A stretch of 5,624 nt of DNA from Tatlockia sp. (lineage in GTDB: Bacteria > Cyanobacteriota > Cyanobacteriia > Cyanobacteriales > Chroococcidiopsidaceae): NCBI GenBank assembly GCA_013698215.1, contig JACCVJ010000245.1:1-5624 (forward strand), read 5' to 3'. How positions within the stretch are numbered: the stretch's first letter is position 1; each line of letters starts with the position of its first letter. Shown here one piece after another: positions 1-5,624 of the stretch. The notes under the pieces are model-generated. The model saw nothing but the letters and a program-made list of their open reading frames with translations, was not told the DNA's origin and made no database searches. A program made the position numbers and the translations under genes.

Positions 1-1321
1 TTGTTGCTCGTACTGCCCAGCGATCGCTCTCAATTGCCCTCATTACGTCTTGAGCATGGTGTTGAGCAGGCATGGCGGGGCTGTAGTGGGCGTTATTAGC
101 AGCGCTGAGGATAAATTGACCTCCTAGGGCTGTTTGGCGGCGTAAATGCTCGGAAAACGCTGATTCATAACAAATACTGGCGATCGCCCGTCCAAATGGC
201 GTATCAAATACTTGGTTATCTGCGCCAGCAACTTGATGGGCTTCTAAGGGGGAAAGTCTGTTAATTAATGTTCCTAAAACTTCTGCAAAGGGAATATACT
301 CGCCCAAAGGTACTAATTTTACTTTGTTGTAGCGGCTGTAAGTTTGTCCTGTACCTGTCAGCGTAAATAAACTATTTGTATAACTCCTTCCTTGTTCGCC
401 AAAAGCTCCCAACCAAGCAACAACACCTTTTTCGCGCACTGCTTGATAAAAAGAACTACTTGGTATATCTCGCCAAAACAAAGGTAAAGCTCCTTCAGGG
501 GTCAAAACTGCCTCAACTCCTTGGTCAGCAAGAGTTTTGTAGCCTGTAGTATACCCTTCAATCGCCCGACGTAAACCACCTTCGTAAAGCTTAATTTCGT
601 TAGGAATATTCCCTTGAATAATGCCTACTTTTAAAGCGGTTTCCGGGGGCTGAATTAGTGGCTGACTAGCTAATCCCCACCCAATTAAATGCAATCCGAT
701 TAGTAAAGAAGTCGCATAACTTAAGTAACTTCTACTACGGTGTAGCCAAGCTTCAGCAATTAACAAGTTAACCACGACTAGAGCGGCGGTTACTGTAGTA
801 GTACCCGATATTTGACCTAAATGTAAAATTGCGATGTTGTGGGGGCTTTGAGTATAGGCGATCGTAGTCCACCACAACGCGCCCTTACTCCAAATACCTT
901 CTAAACCGCACCACAAGGTTGTCCCAACTAAAACGCGGAGGGGAAAAGTTAATTTTTTTCCCAAAAAAGTCATGCTAGTTGCCCAAATTGCAACTAAAGC
1001 CGCTCCCCACAGTGTAAGGAATATCCAACAAAAAGCAGCGATCGCTAAACTAGCAAGCCAAGGTACTCCCATCCATGTCATCGGATGAATACCTGTAATC
1101 CACCAGATCGCTACACCGTGATAGCCAATTCCCCACAGCAAGGCGCAAAGGAAAATATTAGTACCTTCAACAATTAAAATCCATAACGGTGCTAAAGCAA
1201 TCCAGGCTAAAAACCATGCGCCTACGGGTGCAACAGTTAAACCCATCATTACCCCAGCGACTAGAGCAATAAATAGCGGGAGAAAACCCCCCGCTTTTGT
1301 CTGTTTACTCGTCCTCAACAT
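1..1321 (-). CDS. lnt: Apolipoprotein N-acyltransferase, 3' end cut by window edge
   Basis: This enzyme transfers an acyl chain from phospholipid to the N-terminal cysteine of diacylglyceryl lipoproteins, the last step of lipoprotein maturation in the inner membrane. Translating the minus strand gives 440 uninterrupted codons up to the window edge. The first ~220 residues are hydrophobic and Trp-rich (for example FLPLFIALVAGVMMGL at about 13-28), consistent with several membrane helices. A nitrilase-type domain follows from KVGIIQGNIP (~231). The expected catalytic triad is visible: Glu276 in TPEGALP, Lys333 in YNKVKLVPLGEYIPF and Cys384 in SICYES. Where E. coli-type enzymes have NDAWFG, this one has NNAHYS (~409), which may be a cyanobacterial variant. 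The start is ambiguous. In-frame ATGs lie at 1336, 1327, 1324 and 1321, all inside the gyrA 3' end, and a stop lies further upstream. No good ribosome binding site separates them. The overlap with gyrA suggests cotranscription and translational coupling. Family assignment is secure; the start is not. Confidence 0.93.
   Translation of the reverse strand, partial: MLRTSKQTKAGGFLPLFIALVAGVMMGLTVAPVGAWFLAWIALAPLWILIVEGTNIFLCALLWGIGYHGVAIWWITGIHPMTWMGVPWLASLAIAAFCWIFLTLWGAALVAIWATSMTFLGKKLTFPLRVLVGTTLWCGLEGIWSKGALWWTTIAYTQSPHNIAILHLGQISGTTTVTAALVVVNLLIAEAWLHRSRSYLSYATSLLIGLHLIGWGLASQPLIQPPETALKVGIIQGNIPNEIKLYEGGLRRAIEGYTTGYKTLADQGVEAVLTPEGALPLFWRDIPSSSFYQAVREKGVVAWLGAFGEQGRSYTNSLFTLTGTGQTYSRYNKVKLVPLGEYIPFAEVLGTLINRLSPLEAHQVAGADNQVFDTPFGRAIASICYESAFSEHLRRQTALGGQFILSAANNAHYSPAMPAQHHAQDVMRAIESDRWAVRAT
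1275..1295 (-). other. Hairpin just after the gyrA stop, inside the lnt 5' end
   Basis: AGCGGG (1275-1280) and CCCGCT (1290-1295) can form a 6 bp G+C-rich stem with a 9-base loop. In the minus-strand transcript it begins 9 bases after the gyrA stop codon and lies within codons ~9-16 of lnt. It is followed by AUUUAUU rather than a solid U tract, so it would be a weak terminator at best. It could attenuate lnt, stabilise the gyrA 3' end or simply be chance. The complementarity is seen directly; any function is inferred. Confidence 0.3.
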
Positions 1322-3923
1322 CATCATCAATGACATTAGGCGGTACTAAAGCAACATCGGCGATCGCATCGTCTTCATCTAATCGTTGCACCCTTACCCC
1401 GGTAGCGGTTCTAGACTGCGTGGGAATAGCGTTGACGGTTTGACGAATAATAATCCCGCGACTTGTCACCATCATTAATTCATCATCAGTGTTGACAACA
1501 CAGAGGGCTGCAAGTTTGTCTTGGGTTTTACGGGGTTTAAATTTGGTGGCAATTTTTCCCTTGGTTGCCCGGTTGTACAATTTAAACTGAGCCACAGGTA
1601 CGCGCTTACCATAGCCTCCCATAGTAATAATTAGTACCCAAGGACCGCTTCCCTCAGTAACCGTTACTTCTTCACCTTCAGCAATTTCTATTTCATCAAT
1701 TTCTACTTCAGTTTCAGAAATTTCTATTTCATCAATTTCTACTTCCTCGGCTTCAGTATCTAATACAGGCAAAGTGGCAAGAACAGCACTAGGCAATATA
1801 TCCATCCCAATTAGCTCATCACCTGCTTTAAGTTTCATCGCTCTTACGCCGCGAGTTGCTCTCCCTAGAGGGCGCAATTGTTCTTTATTGGTTCTAAAGT
1901 GAATTGCCATCCCCGAACGCGAACCGATAATGATACTGTCTTCATTTCTCGCTCTTCGTACCCACCGAAGCTCATCGCCATCTTCTAAAGAAATCGCAAT
2001 TAATCCATTTGCCCGAATATTGCTAAAAGCTGCTAAGTCAGTTTTTTTGATGTAACCGTTGCGAGTCAACATTACCAAGTATTCATCGCTAGTAAATTCG
2101 CTAACAGGAACGATGGAAGTAATTTTTTCATTTCTAGGGATGGGCAACATCTGCACAATGGGCGCACCTCGGCTAGTGCGGGATGCGGCGGGGATTTGGT
2201 AAGCCCTGAGAGAATAAACTACACCGCGATCGCTAAAAAATAATATGCTGTCATGATCGCAACAAGTTAGAAAATGCTCAATCCCGTCATCTTCCTTAAT
2301 TTTTGCCCCAGCTTTACCGCGCGTTGCTCTACTTTGCGCCTCAAAGGTGCTTACAGGCATCCGCTTAATGTAACCTTGCTCGGTCAGCAAAATTAAAGCT
2401 TTTTCATTAGCGATTAAGTCAATGTCTCCCAGTTCCCCCAAATCTGGCTCAATTACTGTGCGTCTGGGGGTGGAATGGGTAGCTTTTATTTGCCCTACTT
2501 CAGTTTCAACAATTTCTAAAATCCGTTCGCGTCTTGCCAATATGTCTTGCAAGTCGGTAATTTGGGTTTGCAAATCATCGTGTTCGTTGCGGATTTTATC
2601 AGCTTCCAATGCTGTCAAGCGGCGAAGTTGCATCTGCAAAATTGCATCGGCTTGTTGTTCGCTAAGAGAGTAAGACTCAATTAACTCTGTTTTCGCTGTT
2701 GGTGAATCGGCGGCTTGACGAATTGTGATAATAATCGCGTCTAAATTAGCTAAAGCAATTAGCAACCCTTGCAACAGGTGATCTCTTTCTTCGGCTTTAC
2801 GCAATTCGTACTGAGTGCGGCGGGTAATCGAAACAATGCGGAAGTCTAAAAATACTTGTAAAAACTGGCGCAGGGTTAGCAACTGAGGATCGTTATTTAC
2901 CAGCGCTAACATATTTGCGCCAAAGTTTGCTTGTACAGGTGTTTGCTTGTACAGGTTGTTTAGCACTACGCGGGGATAGGCATCGCGCTTTAGTTCTATA
3001 ACTACTCGCATTCCATCGCGATCGCTTTCGTCCCGAATATCGGCAATTCCTTCTAGGCGCTTTTCGTTCACCATTTCGGCGATTTTCTCGATTAGCGCTG
3101 CCTTATTTGTCTGGTAAGGCAATTCGGTAATAATAATCGCTTCTCGGTCAGGACGACCTCTTTGTTCTACGGTTTCAATTGTTGCTACTCCGCGCATACA
3201 AATTGAGCCGCGCCCAGTAGTATAAGCTTCTTTAATTGCTGCTGTGCCTAATATCTGTCCTCCCGTGGGGAAGTCAGGGCCAGGAATATATTGCATTAAT
3301 TCCAGATCGGTGATTTCTGGATTACGAATTAAAGCAATTAAGCCATCAATCACTTCACCCAAATTGTGGGGGGGAATATTTGTCGCCATCCCGACCGCAA
3401 TTCCCGAAGAACCATTGAGCAACAACTGGGGAATCCGCGCGGGTAGTACGGTGGGTTCTTGCTGCGAACCGTCGAAGTTGTCGCTAAAGTCTACCGTTTC
3501 TGCTTCTATATCTCGTAATAACGAGTCCCCGGTTAATGACTGCAAGCGACATTCGGTGTATCGCATCGCGGCGGGTGGATCGTTGTCTATCGAGCCAAAA
3601 TTACCATGTCCGTTGATGAGGGGCGATCGCATAGAAAAGTCTTGCGCCATCCGCACCAAGGCATCGTATACCGCCGTATCTCCGTGGGGATGATACTTAC
3701 CCAATACTTCCCCAACTACACGGGCGCATTTACGAAACGGGCGATCGGCGGTTAGTCCTAATTCGTGCATGGCGTAAAGAATGCGGCGATGCACAGGTTT
3801 CAGACCATCCCTGGCATCTGGAAGCGCCCGACCTACAATTACGCTCATCGCGTATTCTAGGTAAGACCGGGACATTTCATTACGCAAATCGGTGGGGATA
3901 ATCCTCTCCTGAGAGATCGTCAT
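1305..3923 (-). CDS. gyrA: DNA gyrase (type IIA topoisomerase) subunit A
   Basis: This is the breakage-reunion subunit of DNA gyrase, which with GyrB introduces negative supercoils using ATP. It is 872 residues, close to the 875 of E. coli GyrA. The N-terminal domain opens with the family signature SYLEYAMSVIVGRALPDARDG (20-40). The quinolone region HPHGDTAVYD has Thr83 and Asp87, with no obvious resistance change. The catalytic pair Arg121-Tyr122 lies in AMRYTE at the same numbers as in E. coli. The tower and coiled-coil region follows, with RRLTALEADKI before the exit gate. The C-terminal beta-pinwheel starts near residue 500 and shows repeated blade motifs of the type R-A-T-R/K-G. The first, QSRATRGKAG at 530, sits where the GyrA box QRRGGKG is expected but is divergent, so a ParC-like paralogue is the main alternative. 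An acidic repeat insertion lies at ~723-752, and the tail is acidic (DDDVEDE). The ATG at 3923 has GGAG 11 bases upstream (3935-3938). Confidence 0.95.
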   Translation of the reverse strand: MTISQERIIPTDLRNEMSRSYLEYAMSVIVGRALPDARDGLKPVHRRILYAMHELGLTADRPFRKCARVVGEVLGKYHPHGDTAVYDALVRMAQDFSMRSPLINGHGNFGSIDNDPPAAMRYTECRLQSLTGDSLLRDIEAETVDFSDNFDGSQQEPTVLPARIPQLLLNGSSGIAVGMATNIPPHNLGEVIDGLIALIRNPEITDLELMQYIPGPDFPTGGQILGTAAIKEAYTTGRGSICMRGVATIETVEQRGRPDREAIIITELPYQTNKAALIEKIAEMVNEKRLEGIADIRDESDRDGMRVVIELKRDAYPRVVLNNLYKQTPVQANFGANMLALVNNDPQLLTLRQFLQVFLDFRIVSITRRTQYELRKAEERDHLLQGLLIALANLDAIIITIRQAADSPTAKTELIESYSLSEQQADAILQMQLRRLTALEADKIRNEHDDLQTQITDLQDILARRERILEIVETEVGQIKATHSTPRRTVIEPDLGELGDIDLIANEKALILLTEQGYIKRMPVSTFEAQSRATRGKAGAKIKEDDGIEHFLTCCDHDSILFFSDRGVVYSLRAYQIPAASRTSRGAPIVQMLPIPRNEKITSIVPVSEFTSDEYLVMLTRNGYIKKTDLAAFSNIRANGLIAISLEDGDELRWVRRARNEDSIIIGSRSGMAIHFRTNKEQLRPLGRATRGVRAMKLKAGDELIGMDILPSAVLATLPVLDTEAEEVEIDEIEISETEVEIDEIEIAEGEEVTVTEGSGPWVLIITMGGYGKRVPVAQFKLYNRATKGKIATKFKPRKTQDKLAALCVVNTDDELMMVTSRGIIIRQTVNAIPTQSRTATGVRVQRLDEDDAIADVALVPPNVIDDDVEDE
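1683..1745 (-). repeat. Two-copy repeat coding an acidic segment in GyrA
   Basis: A 27-base unit occurs identically at 1683-1709 and 1719-1745, a period of 36 bases (12 codons). On the protein this gives EVEIDEIEI twice, at GyrA residues 727-735 and 739-747, joined by SET. Each unit also contains a looser internal repeat of about 15 bases. The segment lies between two blades of the C-terminal domain, just before GPWVLIITMGGYGKRVP, and is probably a surface loop. Complete identity of the copies at DNA level points to a recent duplication by slippage or unequal exchange. The repeat stays in frame. Confidence 0.85.
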
Positions 3924-3952
3924 AGCTCAAAAAGCTCCAAAAACCTGAGATT

Positions 3953-3980
3953 TTAATAGACAAACTCAATAAAGCGCCAA
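3953..3980 (-). promoter_or_regulatory. Candidate gyrA promoter
   Basis: Reading the minus strand, TTGGCG (3975-3980) is followed after 16 bases by TATTAA (3953-3958), a plausible sigma-70-like -35/-10 pair about 30 bases upstream of the gyrA ATG. The match is partial and the leader would be short. The 216-base intergenic region must hold the promoter for this strand, but other A+T-rich hexamers nearby could serve instead. Confidence 0.3.
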
Positions 3981-4016
3981 ATTCTTCCAAATAGCTGCTA
4001 TATTTATGTCATTTTC

Positions 4017-4025
4017 TGTTACAAT
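4017..4025 (+). promoter_or_regulatory. Candidate extended -10 promoter for the small ORF and thiL
   Basis: TG-T-TACAAT at 4017-4025 fits an extended -10 element (TGnTATAAT with one mismatch), with no convincing -35 box upstream. It would give a leader of about 110 bases before the ATG at 4140. A second possibility is TTGGGG near 4037 followed after 17 bases by TAGGCT. No riboswitch-like thiamine (TPP) element was recognised in this leader. The assignment is tentative. Confidence 0.3.
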
Positions 4026-4139
4026 CTTAGCATATTTTGGGGTCAACAGGGCTTTAAATTAGGCTCTTTTTCTATCTTCAGATAGTGGGAAGCAGACAAA
4101 GGAAAAATCTAAGCTAAAGCATCCCTGTAAAATTTACTT

Positions 4140-4358
4140 ATGAATAGCGAAACAACCCCAAGTCAAGCCGAAAAAAGTACAGAGAATGAGGAAGTCGAAC
4201 TAAGCGCAGAAGTTCTCGATCGCATTAAGCACCCGCCAGCCATTGAGGATGCGATGATGGAGTTAAGCCCCTCTGAACGTGCTAGTAACCCAGCAGTAGC
4301 ACCGCAAATGTACGAAGCATCAGGCAATGAAAGAGATGACTTGAAGCGCGACGAATGA
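4140..4358 (+). CDS. Small acidic hypothetical protein
   Basis: This is a 72-residue ORF whose family I do not recognise. The product is hydrophilic and rich in Glu, Asp, Ser and Ala, with no signal peptide, no membrane segment and no cysteine. The N-terminal third (NSETTPSQAEKSTENEEVE) looks disordered. The centre, LSAEVLDRIKHPPAIEDAMMEL, could form one or two short helices, and the C-terminal part is polar (NERDDLKRDE). Reasons to treat it as real are an ATG start, its position in an otherwise empty same-strand slot upstream of thiL, and a stop only 10 bases before the thiL TTG. No clear Shine-Dalgarno precedes its ATG. It is probably cotranscribed with thiL, but that does not show a role in thiamine metabolism. 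Confidence 0.65.
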   Translation: MNSETTPSQAEKSTENEEVELSAEVLDRIKHPPAIEDAMMELSPSERASNPAVAPQMYEASGNERDDLKRDE

Positions 4359-4368
4359 GTAGATTATT

Positions 4369-5346
4369 TTGCAACTGATTCGAGATATTGGCGAAAAAGG
4401 ACTTTTAGAGAGGTTGCAACGTTTTTGTCCTCCCGAAATTATCGGCGATGATGGGGCGGTAATTCCGACATTGCCGGGACATTCTTTAGTTGTAACAACT
4501 GATGTATTAGTAGATAAAGTACATTTTAGCTTACGCACTACTTCCCCGGAAGATGCGGGATGGCGCGCTGTAGCGGCTAATCTATCAGATTTGGCAGCAA
4601 TGGGCGCAACTCCTCTAGGTATTACTGTTGGTTTGGCACTTCCGGGAGATGTGGCGGTTAGTTGGATAGAACGTTTATATCAGGGAATGAATCAATGCTT
4701 GCAAACTTACAATACGGCAATTATCGGCGGTGATGTTTGCAAGTCGTCGGTTATTACCGTTGCAATTACAGCTTTTGGACAAGTTGAACCCTGTGATGTT
4801 ATTCGCCGCGATGGAGCTAAAGTAGGAGATGCGATCGTTGTTACGGGCGTACACGGGGCATCACGGGCGGGATTAGAGTTATTATTACATCCAGAATTAG
4901 GGCAATTATTAAGGGAGAGCGATCGCCTATCATTAATCAAAGCCCACCAACGCCCCCAACCTAGACTAGATGTATTGCCAATACTTAAACAAATCGCTCC
5001 AATTGCCGGGATGGATAGTAGCGATGGATTAGCGGATGCGGTATTACAATTATGTAAAGCAAGTGGTGTAGGCGCAACCATTGAACGTCAAAATATACCC
5101 ATGCCTAGCGCCTTTACTAATTGGCTATCTCAAAATCAAGCCTTAGACTATGCTCTATACGGCGGCGAAGACTTTGAATTAGTGTTATGTATGCCCCTAG
5201 TTCAAGCTCAATCGATAGTTCAGAAACTTAGCAGCGCGGCAATTATTGGTACAATTACAGCTAGTCAAGAAGTAGTATTATGTGATGAGTCTAACCAAAA
5301 CCCCAATCAACTACTAAGTGGCGATCGTAGCTTCCAACATTTTTAA
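4369..5346 (+). CDS. thiL: Thiamine-monophosphate kinase
   Basis: ThiL phosphorylates thiamine monophosphate with ATP to give thiamine diphosphate, the active cofactor and last step of the pathway, in the cytoplasm. The 325-residue product fits the family size and has its motifs in order: IGDDGAV (26-31) and TTDVLVDKVHF (43-53) with metal- and phosphate-binding aspartates; NLSDLAAMGATPLG (71-84); IGGDVCKS (119-126); GDAIVVTGVHGASRAGL (153-169); QRPQPRLD (194-201); MDSSDGLADAV (215-225); and YGGEDFELVL (264-273). These match the AIRS/PurM-like ATP-binding and C-terminal domains. The start is unusual. An in-frame TAG at 4360-4362 leaves only ATT, ATT and TTG at 4369 before QLIRDIGE, so TTG is the best available start. 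An ATG at 4355, overlapping the previous stop, is out of frame by one base. Function is secure; the exact N-terminus is not. Confidence 0.95.
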   Translation: MQLIRDIGEKGLLERLQRFCPPEIIGDDGAVIPTLPGHSLVVTTDVLVDKVHFSLRTTSPEDAGWRAVAANLSDLAAMGATPLGITVGLALPGDVAVSWIERLYQGMNQCLQTYNTAIIGGDVCKSSVITVAITAFGQVEPCDVIRRDGAKVGDAIVVTGVHGASRAGLELLLHPELGQLLRESDRLSLIKAHQRPQPRLDVLPILKQIAPIAGMDSSDGLADAVLQLCKASGVGATIERQNIPMPSAFTNWLSQNQALDYALYGGEDFELVLCMPLVQAQSIVQKLSSAAIIGTITASQEVVLCDESNQNPNQLLSGDRSFQHF

Positions 5347-5391
5347 TTTATTAATCCAAATTTTTACCAACAAATAGGGCGTTGCTTTAGG

Positions 5392-5420
5392 GTAAAGACG
5401 TTGCAATGCAACTTCTTTAC
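5392..5420. repeat. Imperfect 29-base palindrome downstream of thiL
   Basis: GTAAAGA and GTTGCA (5392-5398, 5400-5405) pair with TGCAAC and TCTTTAC (5407-5412, 5414-5420). One mismatched pair (C5399/T5413) and a single central A interrupt otherwise perfect symmetry. No T tract follows, so it is not a classical terminator. Similar palindromes around GACGTTGC/GCAACGTC are, to my recollection, common dispersed repeats in cyanobacterial intergenic DNA, so this may be a repeat relic. CTTTA-GGG-TAAAG at 5385-5397 could form an alternative, competing hairpin. Confidence 0.6.
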
Positions 5421-5469
5421 AAGGATTTTGATTCCAAAACGGACAACCCATAAAAAATCTACCTAAACA

Positions 5470-5507
5470 AAAACCCCGACGAAGCTATCTACCTCAACCG
5501 GGGTTTT
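5470..5507 (-). terminator. Rho-independent terminator of gap, possibly bidirectional
   Basis: AAAACCCCG (5470-5478) pairs perfectly with CGGGGTTTT (5499-5507), a 9 bp stem with a 20-base loop. On the minus strand the stem runs into TTTTTGTTT, a good termination tract, starting about 25 bases after the gap stop codon. On the plus strand it ends in TTTTATT, so it may also stop transcription from thiL. Its position between convergent genes fits a shared terminator. Confidence 0.8.
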
Positions 5508-5532
5508 ATTACTTTAAGCTGTGATTACGAGC

Positions 5533-5624
5533 TTAAACCCACTTTTGAGCCATTAATTCAGCCAAATCAACTACCCGTTGACTGTAGCCCCACTCGTTGT
5601 CATACCAAGCCATGACTTTAACCA
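5533..5624 (-). CDS. gap2: Glyceraldehyde-3-phosphate dehydrogenase, C-terminal end only
   Basis: The last 29 codons and TAA stop of a class I GAPDH lie on the minus strand, cut by the right edge. The translation contains AWYDNEWGYSQRVVDLAEL, the highly conserved C-terminal segment of the family, and ends in AQKWV. The enzyme interconverts 1,3-bisphosphoglycerate and glyceraldehyde 3-phosphate. In cyanobacteria the Gap2 isozyme works with NADPH in the Calvin cycle, and Gap1 is the glycolytic, NAD-dependent form. The VVDLAEL tail fits Gap2 better, but the cofactor-binding domain is outside the window, so the isozyme is inferred. The gene converges on thiL. Confidence 0.9.
   Translation of the reverse strand, partial: VKVMAWYDNEWGYSQRVVDLAELMAQKWV

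Noticed and set aside
2422..2673. Plus-strand ORF of 83 codons inside gyrA
   Set aside because: It is antisense to the conserved gyrA coiled-coil region, resembles no known protein and is explained as a shadow frame.
3244..3693. Plus-strand ORF of 149 codons inside gyrA
   Set aside because: It is antisense to the most conserved part of gyrA, including the active-site tyrosine region, whose codon constraints readily keep the opposite frame open.
3245..3700. Possible quinolone-resistance substitution in GyrA
   Set aside because: Position 83 is Thr and position 87 is Asp; Thr is a normal wild-type residue at position 83 in several bacteria, so no resistance change can be claimed.
4026..4139. 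Possible TPP riboswitch in the leader of the small ORF and thiL
   Set aside because: I could not find the conserved TPP aptamer core (CUGAGA and the ACCUGA-type segment), and the leader is short.
4320..4538. Minus-strand ORF of 72 codons overlapping the small ORF and the thiL start
   Set aside because: It is antisense to the thiL metal-binding motifs and has no recognisable product.
4707..5081. Minus-strand ORF of 124 codons inside thiL
   Set aside because: It is antisense to conserved thiL motifs; the Ser/Pro/Asn-rich composition is typical of a shadow frame.
1..5624. CRISPR array, insertion sequence, toxin-antitoxin or phage genes
   Set aside because: I saw no regularly spaced direct repeats, transposase or integrase motifs, or paired small toxin/antitoxin ORFs; almost all the sequence is explained by housekeeping genes.

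Overview
The window looks like ordinary chromosomal housekeeping DNA from a cyanobacterium. The evidence is at least eight full copies of the octamer GCGATCGC (HIP1, highly over-represented in many cyanobacterial genomes), cyanobacterial-style proteins throughout, and the end of a class I glyceraldehyde-3-phosphate dehydrogenase gene at the right edge. I cannot name genus or species from the sequence alone.

Layout, left to right. Positions 1-1321 (minus) hold most of an apolipoprotein N-acyltransferase gene (lnt), cut by the left edge after 440 codons. Positions 1305-3923 (minus) hold a complete type IIA topoisomerase A subunit (gyrA, 872 residues). lnt begins inside the last codons of gyrA, so the two are probably cotranscribed. 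Positions 3924-4139 are a 216-base divergent intergenic region with weak promoter candidates in both directions. Positions 4140-4358 (plus) encode a small acidic protein of unknown function. Positions 4369-5346 (plus) encode thiamine-monophosphate kinase (thiL), 10 bases after the small ORF stops and apparently starting at TTG. Positions 5347-5532 are a convergent intergenic region with an imperfect 29-base palindrome and a strong hairpin terminator. Positions 5533-5624 (minus) are the last 29 codons of gap2-like GAPDH, cut by the right edge.

The genes do not form one pathway. gyrA controls DNA supercoiling, lnt matures lipoproteins in the envelope, thiL makes the cofactor thiamine diphosphate, and gap acts in the Calvin cycle or glycolysis. 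I found no CRISPR array, transposase, toxin-antitoxin pair, phage gene, tRNA or rRNA, and nothing that supports a new defence or mobile system. The points most worth a second look are the start of thiL (TTG after a reinitiation junction, or a one-base slip in a T run), a recently duplicated acidic repeat inside the GyrA C-terminal domain, the gyrA/lnt overlap with three ATGs in a row and a hairpin, the uncharacterised small ORF, and the palindrome downstream of thiL.
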